Source: an uncultured Candidatus Thioglobus sp. (lineage in GTDB: Bacteria; Pseudomonadota; Gammaproteobacteria; PS1; Thioglobaceae). From it: 64,000 bases of DNA. Position numbers and translations under genes: made by a program. Location: NCBI GenBank assembly GCA_910595805.1, contig CAJVCK010000003.1:12330-76329 (forward strand), given 5' to 3'. The number at the start of each line of letters is the position of its first letter. The stretch's first letter is position 1. The notes under the pieces are model-generated. The model was not told the DNA's origin. It made no database searches and was given only the letters and a program-made list of their open reading frames with translations. Positions 28,424-38,726 of this stretch are shown piece after piece.

Positions 28424-29188
28424 ATGTACGCTAGTCAATTAAAAAATAGCTTGTTAAGACTGCATAATAACAAGGCTTTCGAATTTAGCGTTATCGGCGT
28501 CATTATTCTATCGTCTTTATTAATAGGTGTTAAGACCTACGATATTAATCCAAACTATTTATTATTATTGGAAATTTTAGATATTGGAGTAACCATATTC
28601 TTTCTAACTGAAATCAGTCTTAGATTTATCACCACAGTCAATAAGAAACGCTTCTTTCATAATGCATGGAATGTTTTCGATACATTTATTGTTATTGTTA
28701 GCCTGATTCCAGTAGACCAGAGCGAATACGCGCTACTTGCCCGATTAATTAGAATTTTTCGGGTTTTACGTTTAATCAGTGCCATTCCAGAATTACGCTT
28801 ATTGGTTAACGCTCTTATTAAAGCACTCCCGTCCATGGGCTATGTATTGTTACTCATGTTTATTTTATTTTATATATATGCGGCAATTGGTAGCTTTATT
28901 TTTGAATCTATTAATCCTACTTTATGGGGAGATATTGCTATTGCCATGCTAACATTGTTTCGTGTGGTCACCTTTGAAGACTGGACTGATGTTATGTATG
29001 AGACCATGAAAGTACACCCATGGTCATGGGCATACTATCTATCATTTATCTTTTTTAACGCTTTTGTATTTCTAAATATGATGATTGGTATTGTTATTGA
29101 CAAAATGCAACAAGAGCATAATCACGAAGAAGATATCAGTCAAAGATTGAAACGTATTGAAGAAAAGCTAGACCAGCTTCCAAGATAA
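28424..29188 (+). CDS. Voltage-gated ion channel of the bacterial sodium-channel type
   Basis: 254 residues with six membrane helices. The S4 voltage sensor has regularly spaced arginines (Arg107, 110, 113, 116 in [13 protein letters not shown]). A re-entrant pore follows with [15 protein letters not shown] (filter residues 183-187, TFEDW), then S6 and a C-terminal charged stretch (about 229-252) that looks like the NaChBac-type coiled coil. In characterised members the filter is TLESW. Here Phe-Glu-Asp-Trp keeps the key Glu but adds an Asp, which could affect Na+/Ca2+ choice (inference). It overlaps pyrC tail to tail by 21 bases. Confidence 0.88.
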   Translation: MYASQLKNSLLRLHNNKAFEFSVIGVIILSSLLIGVKTYDINPNYLLLLEILDIGVTIFFLTEISLRFITTVNKKRFFHNAWNVFDTFIVIVSLIPVDQSEYALLARLIRIFRVLRLISAIPELRLLVNALIKALPSMGYVLLLMFILFYIYAAIGSFIFESINPTLWGDIAIAMLTLFRVVTFEDWTDVMYETMKVHPWSWAYYLSFIFFNAFVFLNMMIGIVIDKMQQEHNHEEDISQRLKRIEEKLDQLPR

Positions 29189-30199
29189 TTCTTGACCAGC
29201 CATAAATGGGATAATCACAGATCCTGCATATTCATAACTCTCTGGAACCAACCAACTCTCCTTTAACAAGGTGATTGTATTTGTATTTCTTGGCAGGTTA
29301 TAAAAATCTGGCCCGAATTTTGAAGAAAATCCTTCTAGCTTATCGAGCGCATCACGTGACTCAAAGGCAGTTGCATATAATTCGATCGCACAATGGGCGC
29401 TTAATATTCCTGCACAGCCACACGCCGATTCTTTAGCGTCTTTTGCATGGGGCGCTGAATCAGTGCCTAAGAAAAATTTAGGATTGCCACTGGTTGCCGC
29501 ATCCAGTAAAGCTAACTGATGTGGGTTTTCTCGTTTTAAAATTGGCAAACAAAAGTAATGTGGCTTAATGCCTCCAACCAGCATATCGTTTCGGTTAGCC
29601 AATAAATGATGTGGGGTGATTGTGGCAGCCACACGCTGACTTGCAGATAAAACAAAGTCTACTGCGTCTTTGGTGGTGATGTGTTCAAACACAACCTTTA
29701 GTTCTGGAAAGTCTTGGATAACTTTGACCAATATTCGCTCAATAAAAACCGCCTCCCGATCAAAAATATCAATAGCGGCATCGGTTACTTCTCCATGCAC
29801 CAATAAAGGCACGCCTAATTGTTGCATTTTTTCTAGCGCAGGATAGATGTTACTAACATTTGTAACACCGCTGTCTGAGTTAGTGGTAGCACCTGCAGGG
29901 TAAAGTTTAGCTGCCACCACCAAGCCACCATCAACCGCTGTTTGAATTTGTTTTGGTGTGGTTTTGTCTGTTAAATACAAAACCATCAGTGGCGTGAAGT
30001 CACACTCTACTGGCAGGGCCGCCATAATTTCTTGATAATATTGTTGTGCTTGAATAGCATTACTAACAGGCGGTGTTAAGTTGGGCATAATAATAGCTCT
30101 ACCCATTTGTGCGGCTGTCATGCCAACAACTGACTTAAGCGCCTCACCTGAGCGCACATGCAGGTGCCAGTCATCTGGGCGAATTATCTCAAGCCGCAT
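29168..30199 (-). CDS. pyrC: Dihydroorotase
   Basis: Zinc enzyme of pyrimidine synthesis. 343 residues, the class II (E. coli PyrC) form: [12 protein letters not shown] (HxH metal ligands), [16 protein letters not shown] with the lysine that becomes carboxylated, [29 protein letters not shown], and [16 protein letters not shown] with the catalytic Asp. Start overlaps the anmK stop by 11 bases, so the two share a transcript downstream of secA. Confidence 0.96.
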   Translation of the reverse strand: MRLEIIRPDDWHLHVRSGEALKSVVGMTAAQMGRAIIMPNLTPPVSNAIQAQQYYQEIMAALPVECDFTPLMVLYLTDKTTPKQIQTAVDGGLVVAAKLYPAGATTNSDSGVTNVSNIYPALEKMQQLGVPLLVHGEVTDAAIDIFDREAVFIERILVKVIQDFPELKVVFEHITTKDAVDFVLSASQRVAATITPHHLLANRNDMLVGGIKPHYFCLPILKRENPHQLALLDAATSGNPKFFLGTDSAPHAKDAKESACGCAGILSAHCAIELYATAFESRDALDKLEGFSSKFGPDFYNLPRNTNTITLLKESWLVPESYEYAGSVIIPFMAGQELSWKLV

Positions 30200-31250
30200 A
30201 AATAGCTCCTAGTATTCTCGCGCCTTTAGCGCCTGTCACTGATGGCAAATTAGATGTTTTTCCTGCTAAGGTTTGTTGTGCAAAAAAACCAAAAGCAGCT
30301 GCCTCCACATAATCAACCGGCATGCCTAAATCATCGGTAGTAAAGATCTCGCTATGAGGGTTTAAGCAAGCCAAACGTTCAACTAAAAATAAATTATGCA
30401 CACCGCCGCCACAAAGATATACATCTACGCCTTGGGCGATCTGTTGACTAATACTCATAGCTGTTAATTCTACCAAAGTTCTTTGTACATCGACAACGCT
30501 TTCGTTGCCAGTCAAATGCGACTCAAGCCAAGCTAGATTAAAATACTCTGGTCCTGTACTTTTTGGCGCCGGCTCTTTAAAATAATCATCAGCTAATAGG
30601 GCGTTTAATAATTGCTCATCAGCAAGGCCGGATCTTGCCCAAATACCCCCTCTATCAAAATCCAATTGTTTAGATTTTTTAACCCAATTGTCCAACAAAA
30701 TGTTGGCAGGGCCGGTATCAAAACCAATAACCGAATCTTTTGAGACTTGTGTTAGGTTGGCAATGCCGCCCAGATTAATCACAACACCTTCTTTATCTGT
30801 TAATAAATGCTGGTGATAGGCTGGTGTCAGCGGCGCACCCTGGCCTGCAGCGGCAATATCATTCATGCGAAAGTCACTGACTACAGCAATGCTACAACGC
30901 TCTGCAATAATGGCACCATGTCCTATTTGCATAGAATACTCACCGCCTTGGTGAAAAATGGTTTGGCCATGCGAACCAATAACCAGCACTTCTTCTGTAG
31001 AAATATTAGCACCTTTAAGCAAAACATCAACAGCATCGGCAAAAAAATGTGCAACTTGTGTGTCAATATCTGCCAGATCTTTTAAGTGCGTTTGTCCATC
31101 TTGGGCCAGCACTTGAAGTTTTTGCTTTAGCGACTCTGGGTAAGGCAAGTAGGCGTGTGCCAGTAGATGTGTTGCTTTTGCATCAATCAAAGCTGCATCA
31201 ACACCGTCCATACTGGTGCCAGACATAAGGCCGACAGCAAGGTTAGCCAT
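30189..31250 (-). CDS. anmK: Anhydro-N-acetylmuramic acid kinase
   Basis: Opens and phosphorylates 1,6-anhydro-MurNAc during cell-wall recycling. [23 protein letters not shown] is the ATP-binding start, followed by [41 protein letters not shown] and CGGGVHN. The start at MANLAVG (31250) is chosen; the in-frame ATG ten codons upstream (31280) lies inside secA and adds nothing family-like. That gives 353 residues. It overlaps secA by 8 bases. Confidence 0.94.
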   Translation of the reverse strand: MANLAVGLMSGTSMDGVDAALIDAKATHLLAHAYLPYPESLKQKLQVLAQDGQTHLKDLADIDTQVAHFFADAVDVLLKGANISTEEVLVIGSHGQTIFHQGGEYSMQIGHGAIIAERCSIAVVSDFRMNDIAAAGQGAPLTPAYHQHLLTDKEGVVINLGGIANLTQVSKDSVIGFDTGPANILLDNWVKKSKQLDFDRGGIWARSGLADEQLLNALLADDYFKEPAPKSTGPEYFNLAWLESHLTGNESVVDVQRTLVELTAMSISQQIAQGVDVYLCGGGVHNLFLVERLACLNPHSEIFTTDDLGMPVDYVEAAAFGFFAQQTLAGKTSNLPSVTGAKGARILGAIYAA

Positions 31251-33918
31251 GGCAGTTTTTGTATTTTTTACCAGAACCACAAGGGCAGGGTTCGTTTCGC
31301 CCTACTTTTTCAAACTCTGACTGACCTTCATGTCTAGCCGCCTCAACTTCATGATCATCCACGCCGGTTGTTCCAATTTCATTATGCTCAGCCTGTGCAC
31401 CTTCATTGTTTTGTTGTTCCACATCATCAGCACCAGAGTTTTCATTCAACACAACGCTCGATAATGATTTAACAATCTCAATATTAATGGTATCTAACAA
31501 AGCCTCAAACATGGCAAAAGACTCTCGCTTATATTCTTGCGTTGGATTTTTTTGGGCATAACCACGTAAGTTAACACTTTGGCGTAGATAATCCATTGCT
31601 GCCAAATGCTCTTTCCAAAAATGATCCAAATTTTGTAGCATGACTGCCTTTTCAAATCCACGCATCGACTCTGTGCCAGCAATTTCTTCTTTATAGTCAC
31701 ATATAGCCCCAAGCCCTTCAACAATTCTACCTTCAAGCTCATCAACATCAATACCTTCATCTAACCATTGCTGCAGAGGGAAGTCTGCAGCATAGTCTGC
31801 CTTTAAGGCGCTGTGCAAACCCTCAACGTCCCAATCCTCTTCAGCTTGCTCAGTCGAAATATAATCCAGAAACAAATCGCTAATTACAACCTCTCGAATC
31901 TGAATAAAACGATCTTGTACATCATCAACACTCATTAGTTCATCACGCAACTGGTAAATCACCTTACGTTGATCGTTAGCAACATCGTCATATTCTAGTA
32001 AGTTTTTACGTGCATCGTAATTCATGCCTTCAACTTTTTTCTGCGCATTTTCAATGGCCCGATTGACCATTTTATGCTCAATCGCTTCACCTTTTTCCAT
32101 GCCTAATCGCTGCATCATTGCTGCCATTTTTTCACTAGCAAAAATTCGCATCAAGTTGTCTTCAAGTGACAAATAAAAACGCGTAGAGCCAACATCACCT
32201 TGACGACCAGAACGACCACGCAGTTGATTATCTACACGACGAGACTCGTTACGCTCAGTACCTACAATATGCAAACCACCCGCCTGAATAACTGCATCAT
32301 GCTGCACTTGCCAATCCTTTTTTTGCTTTTCACTAGCGCCTTCAGTCAATTTACCGCCCAGCACAATATCGGTGCCACGACCCGCCATATTGGTAGCAAT
32401 CGTCACTGCGCCCATGCTGCCGGCATTGGCAATAATTTGCGCCTCGCGCTCATGCTGTTTAGCGTTTAAAACCTCATGTTTAATTTTTTTCTGTTTTAAT
32501 AAGTCTGAAATAGCTTCGGAATTTTCAATACTACTGGTACCCACCAAAACTGGCTGTCCAGTTTTTTGACAGCTTTCTACATCTAGAGCGATAGCTTCTA
32601 GCTTCTCTCCTAGAGTTAGATAAATTTGGTCTGACATGTCGTCTCTTGACGACAATTTATTTGGCGGCACAACCACTGTTTCTAATCCATAAATATCTTG
32701 GAATTCTACTGCCTCGGTGTCGGCCGTACCAGTCATTCCCGAAAGCTTGTTGTAAAGTCTGAAATAATTCTGGAAAGTAATAGAGGCCAGCGTTTGGTTT
32801 TCTTTTTTAATACTCACCCCTTCTTTGGCTTCAATCGCTTGATGAAGCCCCTCTGACCAACGACGTCCTGGCATGGTTCTGCCAGTAAACTCATCAACAA
32901 TAACCACTTCGTCTTCTTGAACTATATAGTCTACGTCTTTTTGAAACAAAACATGTGCGCGCAGTGCCGAATTAATATGTTGCATGAGCAGAATATTACT
33001 AGCATCGTATAGACTGGCACCCTCAGGCAGAGCGCCCGCATTAATAAGCATTTCTTCTGCTTTAGCATGACCGTCATCCGTTAAAAACACCTGCTTATGT
33101 TTTTCATCAACAGTGTAGTCGCCTGCCTCTTCAATCACAATCTCTTTACCTTCACCGCTTTCTGTTTGTTTACTAAAATGAGGAATCATTTGATTAATTG
33201 CCTGATAAACCGCTGAATAATCATCAGCGGGGCCAGAAATAATCAACGGCGTTCGAGCCTCATCAATTAGGATAGAGTCAACTTCGTCAACAATCGCAAA
33301 GTTTAGCTCACGCTGAACTTTTTGATCGGTTGTAAAGGCCATGTTATCTCTTAAATAATCAAAGCCTAATTCGTTGTTGGTTGCATAAACAATGTCACAC
33401 GCATAGGCTGATTGTTTGTCTTCTGGTGGCATGCTAGAAGTAACAATTCCGACACTAAGGCCTAAAAAGTTAAACACTTTACCCATCCACTGCGCATCAC
33501 GGGCAGCCAAATAATCATTCACTGTAACCACGTGAACGCCTGCGCCGCCGAGCGCATTCAAGTAAGCTGGTAATGTGGCTACTAGCGTCTTTCCCTCGCC
33601 GGTACCCATTTCTGCAATGTTGCCATCATTAAGCACCATACCACCAATCATTTGAACATCGTGATGCCTTAAACCAAGCACTCTAACGCTGGCTTCTCGA
33701 ATGACCGCAAATGCCTCTGGCATCAATGAATCCAGAGTAGATTGTTGCTCTAATTGTTGTTTAAAAAATTGAGTTTTAGCTTGAAGGTCGTTATCGCTTA
33801 AAGCCTGCAAACCGGACTCAAAATTATTGATTTTATCGACAGTCTTGTAGAGTGTTTTTATTAGACGGTCGTTGCGAGAGCCAACAATCTTGGCAACAAC
33901 TTTATTTATAATGTTCAT
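31243..33918 (-). CDS. secA: Preprotein translocase ATPase SecA
   Basis: Motor that pushes preproteins through SecYEG. 891 residues: [20 protein letters not shown] (Walker A), the DEAD-box-like [23 protein letters not shown], the cross-linking domain, [25 protein letters not shown] and the helicase motif [20 protein letters not shown]. The C-terminal tail ends in [17 protein letters not shown], a zinc-binding SecB-contact motif (CxC-x8-CH). Length matches E. coli (901). anmK and pyrC follow with overlaps; the DciA-like gene is divergent across 120 bases. Confidence 0.98.
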   Translation of the reverse strand: MNIINKVVAKIVGSRNDRLIKTLYKTVDKINNFESGLQALSDNDLQAKTQFFKQQLEQQSTLDSLMPEAFAVIREASVRVLGLRHHDVQMIGGMVLNDGNIAEMGTGEGKTLVATLPAYLNALGGAGVHVVTVNDYLAARDAQWMGKVFNFLGLSVGIVTSSMPPEDKQSAYACDIVYATNNELGFDYLRDNMAFTTDQKVQRELNFAIVDEVDSILIDEARTPLIISGPADDYSAVYQAINQMIPHFSKQTESGEGKEIVIEEAGDYTVDEKHKQVFLTDDGHAKAEEMLINAGALPEGASLYDASNILLMQHINSALRAHVLFQKDVDYIVQEDEVVIVDEFTGRTMPGRRWSEGLHQAIEAKEGVSIKKENQTLASITFQNYFRLYNKLSGMTGTADTEAVEFQDIYGLETVVVPPNKLSSRDDMSDQIYLTLGEKLEAIALDVESCQKTGQPVLVGTSSIENSEAISDLLKQKKIKHEVLNAKQHEREAQIIANAGSMGAVTIATNMAGRGTDIVLGGKLTEGASEKQKKDWQVQHDAVIQAGGLHIVGTERNESRRVDNQLRGRSGRQGDVGSTRFYLSLEDNLMRIFASEKMAAMMQRLGMEKGEAIEHKMVNRAIENAQKKVEGMNYDARKNLLEYDDVANDQRKVIYQLRDELMSVDDVQDRFIQIREVVISDLFLDYISTEQAEEDWDVEGLHSALKADYAADFPLQQWLDEGIDVDELEGRIVEGLGAICDYKEEIAGTESMRGFEKAVMLQNLDHFWKEHLAAMDYLRQSVNLRGYAQKNPTQEYKRESFAMFEALLDTINIEIVKSLSSVVLNENSGADDVEQQNNEGAQAEHNEIGTTGVDDHEVEAARHEGQSEFEKVGRNEPCPCGSGKKYKNCHG

Positions 33919-34038
33919 TAATAGAAATAAAACGTAATTTTAAAAAATGGCTCTATTTTCGCACAGATATTCTGATACAGACAGTCCTTTACAAGGTCAT
34001 TTTATGAATTTAAGCATTAACACCTAAGCAGCAAACAC

Positions 34039-34347
34039 ATGCCTTCAAAAAACAACGCCACTAATTTATCAAGCTTTGTACCCGAAGGCAAACTAGGCGC
34101 ACTACTTGTCAAAGCAAAAATGTTTAACCAATTAAATGATCAATTACTTGATGTTCTGCCTAAGGATTTAAAAAAACTCTCATTATGTGCCTTAGAAGAT
34201 AACACAGCCACTTTTATCACCCAAGATCAAGCAGTGGCTTTCCGCGCCCAAAGGCAACATGATTTATTGCTTAGCATCCTTAAAGACTTTGACATCCTGT
34301 CAAAAACACAAAAAGTGATTATCAAGGTTGATTTGAAAGAATATTAG
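34039..34347 (+). CDS. DUF721/DciA-like protein
   Basis: 102 residues with a short N-terminal tail and an alpha/beta domain: LLVKAKMFNQLNDQLLDVLPKDLKKLSLCALEDNTATF is typical of the small DUF721 domain. DciA-type members act as loaders or regulators of the replicative helicase DnaB. This is a short version. DUF721 genes lie next to secA in several gammaproteobacteria, which agrees with this arrangement. Function here is inferred from family membership only. Confidence 0.72.
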   Translation: MPSKNNATNLSSFVPEGKLGALLVKAKMFNQLNDQLLDVLPKDLKKLSLCALEDNTATFITQDQAVAFRAQRQHDLLLSILKDFDILSKTQKVIIKVDLKEY

Positions 34348-34433
34348 AATAATTAACTATTATCCAAAGCTGATATACATTATAATTATTGGGTTTTATT
34401 TAAACCTATTCACACACAAAGGACAGTAATCTT

Positions 34434-35030
34434 ATGTCAGAACAAGAAATAGACCTCAAAAAAAGACGTTTTCTAACTAACGCCACTAGCGTTGTTGGTG
34501 CCGTCGGTGTTGGCTTTGTAGCATGGCCATTTTTATCTTCATGGATGCCCTCAGCTAGAGCAAAAGCAGCTGGTGCCCCCGTTGATGTCGATATTACCAA
34601 ATTAGAGCCGGGACAATTGGTTCGTGTGCTTTGGCGTAAAAAGCCGGTTTGGATTTTCAGACGTGATGCTGCCACTCTTTCTGATCTAAAAACACTAGAC
34701 AGCGAATTAACTGACCCTAACAACCAAGAAGATCAGCAGCCTACTTACGCAAAGAACACTCACCGTTCAATCAAAGCAGAAGTGGCTGTTCTTGTTGGTG
34801 TTTGCACGCACCTTGGCTGTTCACCAACTTACCGTCCAGAATTAGGCGCGGCTGATTTAGGTGGCGACGCCTGGAAAGGTGGTTTCTACTGTCCGTGTCA
34901 CGGCTCTAAGTTTGACTTAGCTGGTCGCGTTTATGCAGGCGCCCCAGCACCAACTAATTTAGTAGTGCCACCATATCATTTTGCATCTGATTCGTTAATT
35001 CGAATTGGTGTTGATCCAAAAGCATCTTAG
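34434..35030 (+). CDS. petA: Ubiquinol-cytochrome c reductase Rieske iron-sulfur subunit
   Basis: 2Fe-2S subunit of the bc1 complex that takes the first electron from quinol. 198 residues: a Tat-like N-terminus (LKKRRFLTNATSVVGAVGVG) forming the membrane anchor, then the cluster-binding loops CTHLGCSPTY and CPCHGSKFD with the two Cys-His pairs and disulfide cysteines. The spacing and GRVYAGAPAPTNL end are normal. First gene of petABC with petB 9 bases behind; a TATAAT-like -10 sits at 34381-34386. Confidence 0.97.
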   Translation: MSEQEIDLKKRRFLTNATSVVGAVGVGFVAWPFLSSWMPSARAKAAGAPVDVDITKLEPGQLVRVLWRKKPVWIFRRDAATLSDLKTLDSELTDPNNQEDQQPTYAKNTHRSIKAEVAVLVGVCTHLGCSPTYRPELGAADLGGDAWKGGFYCPCHGSKFDLAGRVYAGAPAPTNLVVPPYHFASDSLIRIGVDPKAS

Positions 35031-35039
35031 GAGGAAATT

Positions 35040-36266
35040 ATGGATAACAATAAAAGTTGGATTGACCAAAGATTTCCACTAACCAAAGTGTGGAACGAAC
35101 ACTTGGCTGAATATTACACACCTAGAAACTTTAACTTTTGGTATTTCTTTGGCTCACTAGCAATGCTAGTCCTAGTCATGCAAATCGTGACTGGTATTTT
35201 CTTGACCATGCACTTTAAGCCAGACGCCGCCAACGCATTTACATCTGTTGAATACATCATGCGTGATGTTGATTGGGGGTGGTTAATTCGCTATTTACAC
35301 TCAACCGGTGCGTCAGCATTTTTCGTTGTGATTTACTTGCATATGTACCGTGGCTTGTTGTATGGCTCTTACAAGGCGCCGCGTGAATTGATTTGGATTC
35401 TAGGCATGGTGCTTTATATTGCACTAATGGCAGAGGCATTCATGGGCTATGTATTGCCATGGGGTCAAATGTCTTACTGGGGTGCACAAGTTATTATCTC
35501 GTTATTTGGCTCAGTTCCTTTTATTGGTCCAGACTTATTGGTATGGATTTTAGGTGACTATGCTGTTGGCGATCCGGCGCTTAACCGTTTCTTCTCGTTG
35601 CACGTCATTGCACTGCCGTTAATCTTAGTGGTGTTAGTATTCTTACATATTGTTGCTCTACATACGGTTGGCTCAAACAACCCTGACGGTGTAGAAATCA
35701 AACAAAACAAAGATAAAAATGGCATTCCTAAAGACGGTATTCCGTTCCACCCATACTACAGCGTGAAAGACATTGTTGGCGTTGTGGTGTTCTTGATGAT
35801 TTTCTCAGCAGTGGTGTTCTTTGCGCCAGCAATGAACGGCTACTTCTTGGAACACGCAAACTTTGTAGAGGCCAACCCTCTTAAAACACCTGACCATATT
35901 GCGCCGCTTTGGTACTTAACGCCTTTTTACTCAGTATTAAGAGCGATTCCGCCAATGTTTGGTTCACAATTCCCGGGTGTAGTTGGCATGTTTGCAGCCT
36001 TGTTAATTTTATTAGCACTACCGTGGTTAGATCGCTCTAAAGTGAAGTCAATCCGCTACCGCTCTTGGCCTTATAAAGTTGCGTTAGGTATTTTTGTTGT
36101 TAGTTTTATTGTGCTTGGCTGGTTAGGCATGCAGCCAGTAACAGAGCTTAATGCACTACTAGCAAGAATCTTTACTGCGGCTTACTTTGGCTTCTTTATT
36201 TTAATGCCGTGGTTTACCTCTATTGGAAAAACCAAAGAAGTGCCTGCACGAGTAACGGAGAAATAA
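35040..36266 (+). CDS. petB: Cytochrome b of the bc1 complex
   Basis: Eight-helix membrane core with two b hemes and the Qo and Qi quinone sites. 408 residues: WGWLIRYLHSTGASAFFVVIYLHMYRG and FFSLHVIALPLILVVLVFLHIVALH provide the four heme His; GYVLPWGQMSYWGAQVI is the cd-helix region. The Qo motif, PEWY in mitochondria and many alphaproteobacteria, reads PLWY here (DHIAPLWYLTPFY), so the catalytic Glu position is Leu. AGGAGG precedes the ATG. Confidence 0.97.
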   Translation: MDNNKSWIDQRFPLTKVWNEHLAEYYTPRNFNFWYFFGSLAMLVLVMQIVTGIFLTMHFKPDAANAFTSVEYIMRDVDWGWLIRYLHSTGASAFFVVIYLHMYRGLLYGSYKAPRELIWILGMVLYIALMAEAFMGYVLPWGQMSYWGAQVIISLFGSVPFIGPDLLVWILGDYAVGDPALNRFFSLHVIALPLILVVLVFLHIVALHTVGSNNPDGVEIKQNKDKNGIPKDGIPFHPYYSVKDIVGVVVFLMIFSAVVFFAPAMNGYFLEHANFVEANPLKTPDHIAPLWYLTPFYSVLRAIPPMFGSQFPGVVGMFAALLILLALPWLDRSKVKSIRYRSWPYKVALGIFVVSFIVLGWLGMQPVTELNALLARIFTAAYFGFFILMPWFTSIGKTKEVPARVTEK

Positions 36267-36267
36267 A

Positions 36268-36957
36268 ATGAAAAAATTATTAAAAACAACAACCTCTGTT
36301 TTAGCCGGTTTAGCTGTCTCACTTAACGTGTTAGCCGCTGGCGCTGGTGTAGCTCTAGAGCAATCAAACACAGACATCAATGACCAGAAGTCACTACAAA
36401 ACGGTGCCAATTTGTTTATGAATTACTGCTCGGGTTGTCACTCAATCGAACTCATGCGCTACAATCGAATTGGTAAAGACCTCAACATCTCTAATGCTGA
36501 TGTTAAAAAAAACCTAATGTTTAGCGGCGACAAGATTGGTGACACGATTACCTCTTCGATGTCAGAAGAGGGCGCGGTCAAATGGTTTGGTACAACGCCA
36601 CCAGACCTATCGCTTGTATCTCGCTCTAAAGGCGTAGATTGGATTTACACATACTTAAACAGCTTTTATGAAGACGATTCTCGCCCATTTGGCGTAAATA
36701 ACAAGATCTTAATAAATGCCTCTATGCCTGATGTTTTATGGGAGCATAAGAAAAACAAGTCGACAGAAGACTTTGAACAAGATATTAGAGATATTACCAA
36801 TTTCTTAGATTATGTTGGAGAGCCTGCAAAACTTATACGTGTTGATTTAGGCTACAAAGTAATGAGTTTCTTGTTTATATTATTCATTCTTTCTTATTTA
36901 CTGAAAAAAGAGTACTGGAAAGATGTGAAATATGGCAAATGGCGCGCTAAAGACTAA
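36268..36957 (+). CDS. petC: Cytochrome c1 of the bc1 complex
   Basis: 229 residues: signal peptide (ending SLNVLAAG), heme motif CSGCHSIELMRYNRI, PPDLSLVSRSKGVDWIYTYL, and NASMPDVLWE with the probable axial Met. A C-terminal membrane helix (KVMSFLFILFILSYLL) is followed by the basic tail. It starts one base after the petB stop. With petA and petB it completes the bc1 complex, which would pass electrons to c-type cytochromes feeding both oxidases. A terminator follows. Confidence 0.97.
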   Translation: MKKLLKTTTSVLAGLAVSLNVLAAGAGVALEQSNTDINDQKSLQNGANLFMNYCSGCHSIELMRYNRIGKDLNISNADVKKNLMFSGDKIGDTITSSMSEEGAVKWFGTTPPDLSLVSRSKGVDWIYTYLNSFYEDDSRPFGVNNKILINASMPDVLWEHKKNKSTEDFEQDIRDITNFLDYVGEPAKLIRVDLGYKVMSFLFILFILSYLLKKEYWKDVKYGKWRAKD

Positions 36958-36995
36958 CTAGTTACTAATTTCTGATACAATTAGTCAACACATTT

Positions 36996-37027
36996 AACAG
37001 CGCCTTTTTTGAAGGGCGCTGTTTTTT
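36996..37027 (+). terminator. Intrinsic terminator after petABC
   Basis: AACAGCGCC, a loop of TTTTTTGAAG, and GGCGCTGTT followed by TTTTTATTTTTT. A strong 9-base stem 40 bases past petC and 20 bases before the sspA ATG, so sspA needs its own promoter or read-through. Confidence 0.88.
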
Positions 37028-37047
37028 ATTTTTTAAGGATAATAACC

Positions 37048-37680
37048 ATGCTTACCAAACCCAATCCGGCCTCAACCACACTTTATGCCTCTGCTGAGGA
37101 GATGGAATCACACGTAGTGCGCTTCATCATGGCAGAAAAAAATATTGAAAGAGAGGTGGTTAACTTAAAAATCGACCAAATGCCTGAAGAAATTTTAGAG
37201 CTAAACCCTTGTCAATCCTTACCAACCCTGTTTGATCGCGGTATGGTTTTGTATGATTTATCTGTTATTACTGAGTACCTGGATGAACGTTTTCCGTTCC
37301 CGCCTTTGTTGCCAGTTGATCCAATTGAAAAAGCAGAGAAACGCTTATTAATTTTTAGATTTACACGCGCTGCAGGCTGTTGGTATGAACTAGTAAACAC
37401 TATTCAAACTGGTAGTAAAAAGGAAGCAAACGAAGCAAGAAAAATCTTATCAAGCAACCTGATTGAACTCATTCCTTTGTTTGCTTATCAAACTTATTTT
37501 AAAAGCGACGACATGACAATTGTTGACGCTTGTTTGGCGCCTTTATTATGGCGACTTAAAAAATTCGATATTGATTTAGGCGCTAAAGCCAAACCAATTC
37601 ACGCTTACGCCAACCGATTGTTTAGTAAAGACAGCTTTAAAGCAAGTCTGACTGACTGCGAGAAAGAATATAACGCATAA
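37048..37680 (+). CDS. sspA: Stringent starvation protein A (GST-fold)
   Basis: SspA binds RNA polymerase and alters transcription in stationary phase and acid stress. It has a GST fold: TTLYASAEEMESHVVRFIMAEKNIEREVVNL, LNPCQSLPTLFDRGMVLYDLSVITEYLDERFPFPPLLP, with the surface Pro-His/Pro-Pro patch typical of SspA. The start at MLTKPNPAS (37048) is preferred, since AAGGAT lies 7 bases upstream; the frame extends to 37009 through the terminator stem. That leaves 210 residues. sspB follows 5 bases downstream. Confidence 0.93.
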   Translation: MLTKPNPASTTLYASAEEMESHVVRFIMAEKNIEREVVNLKIDQMPEEILELNPCQSLPTLFDRGMVLYDLSVITEYLDERFPFPPLLPVDPIEKAEKRLLIFRFTRAAGCWYELVNTIQTGSKKEANEARKILSSNLIELIPLFAYQTYFKSDDMTIVDACLAPLLWRLKKFDIDLGAKAKPIHAYANRLFSKDSFKASLTDCEKEYNA

Positions 37681-37685
37681 ACTCT

Positions 37686-38054
37686 ATGGCAACAGTCTCG
37701 GTAGCACCCTACTTAATTCGTGCCTACCATCAATGGATGGAAGACTCTGAGCTAACACCTCATATCCTGGTTGACTGCTCAAAAGAAAACGTTATTGTTC
37801 CAAGCCCCTATATTCAGCAAGGGAAAATAGTGCTTAATATTGCCAGCGAAGCTACTAGCAATTTACTGATCAACAATGAAACCGTATCATTTAAAGCGCG
37901 TTTTGATGGAAAACCTCAAACCATTAGTGTGCCCACTAGCGCGATATTAACTATATACGCAGGTGAAAATGGCGAAGGAATGTTTTTTGAGACAGGCATT
38001 GAAAAGCCAGATCAAGACAAAGAGCAAAAGCCGAACCTAACGCTACTTGACTAA
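37686..38054 (+). CDS. sspB: ClpXP protease specificity-enhancing factor SspB
   Basis: Adaptor that delivers ssrA-tagged proteins to ClpXP. 122 residues: PYLIRAYHQWMEDSELTPHILVD at the start is the SspB signature, the folded domain ends at about SAILTIYAGENGEGMFF, and a flexible acidic tail leads to the ClpX-binding end (PNLTLLD, cf. family LRVVK-type tails). It follows sspA in the classic pair and ends convergently with bioD, overlapping by 12 bases. Confidence 0.93.
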   Translation: MATVSVAPYLIRAYHQWMEDSELTPHILVDCSKENVIVPSPYIQQGKIVLNIASEATSNLLINNETVSFKARFDGKPQTISVPTSAILTIYAGENGEGMFFETGIEKPDQDKEQKPNLTLLD

Positions 38055-38687
38055 ATCAAGCGCCGCCTTAACAAAATCATCTTGATTGTCTTTGTTAAAA
38101 ACCACAACATTGGCCTCAGTGTAGCGTCGAATTGCTTGTGCATTATCTAGGTTGTTACTAGTCATTTGATTTAGAACTAGCATGATTACGTCCAGCTTAT
38201 GCATTTTGGCCGCACTCAAACTGAGCAGGGCTTGATTAATCGCACCAAGTTCATCTTTAACAACAATCACCACACTCAAACCGAGCGCTAGCGCCAAATC
38301 TGCGTTAAGAAGTTGTTCTGCAATAGGTGAATATAATCCGCCTGCACCTTCAACAATAACAAAATCCTGAGAATTGTCTGAATGAGACGCGCAAACCAAG
38401 TTATCTAATGTGACTTTAACACCTTGATCTATACTAGCCTTTTCTCCACTGACGCAGGCTTTAAACTGAAATCTACAAACTTGTTCTATTTTTTGAGGTT
38501 GGGCGCACGCATTGTTTAATAAAGTTGCGTCTTTTGGCACTAAGCCTTGTGGCGTTATTAAGCAGTCGCTTTCAATAGGCTTTCTAACTACTACATGGTA
38601 TTTTGAGTTCAATGCATGAATGAGATGAGTGGCGATAAATGTTTTGCCAACATCTGTGCCACTACCACTAATAAACAATCCTTTCAT
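38043..38687 (-). CDS. bioD: Dethiobiotin synthase
   Basis: ATP-dependent carboxylase that makes dethiobiotin. MKGLFISGSGTDVGKTFIATHLIHAL is the P-loop start, followed by RKPIESDC, and VEGAGGLYSPIAEQ which binds the diaminopelargonic-acid side. The start at MKGLFIS (38687) is better than the in-frame ATG seven codons upstream. That gives 214 residues. No other bio gene is adjacent. It overlaps sspB tail to tail. Confidence 0.93.
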   Translation of the reverse strand: MKGLFISGSGTDVGKTFIATHLIHALNSKYHVVVRKPIESDCLITPQGLVPKDATLLNNACAQPQKIEQVCRFQFKACVSGEKASIDQGVKVTLDNLVCASHSDNSQDFVIVEGAGGLYSPIAEQLLNADLALALGLSVVIVVKDELGAINQALLSLSAAKMHKLDVIMLVLNQMTSNNLDNAQAIRRYTEANVVVFNKDNQDDFVKAALDLVK

Positions 38688-38726
38688 GGTTAATAATTTT
38701 AACAGCAAAAATGTATAATACTACCC

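Noticed and set aside
31251..31280. Longer anmK start
   Set aside because: The extra residues lie entirely in secA and do not resemble the family, which begins near the G-L-M-S-G-T-S-M-D motif.
36996..37047. Thirteen-codon N-terminal extension of sspA
   Set aside because: It would start inside the petC terminator hairpin and lacks a ribosome site; ATG at 37048 has AAGGAT.
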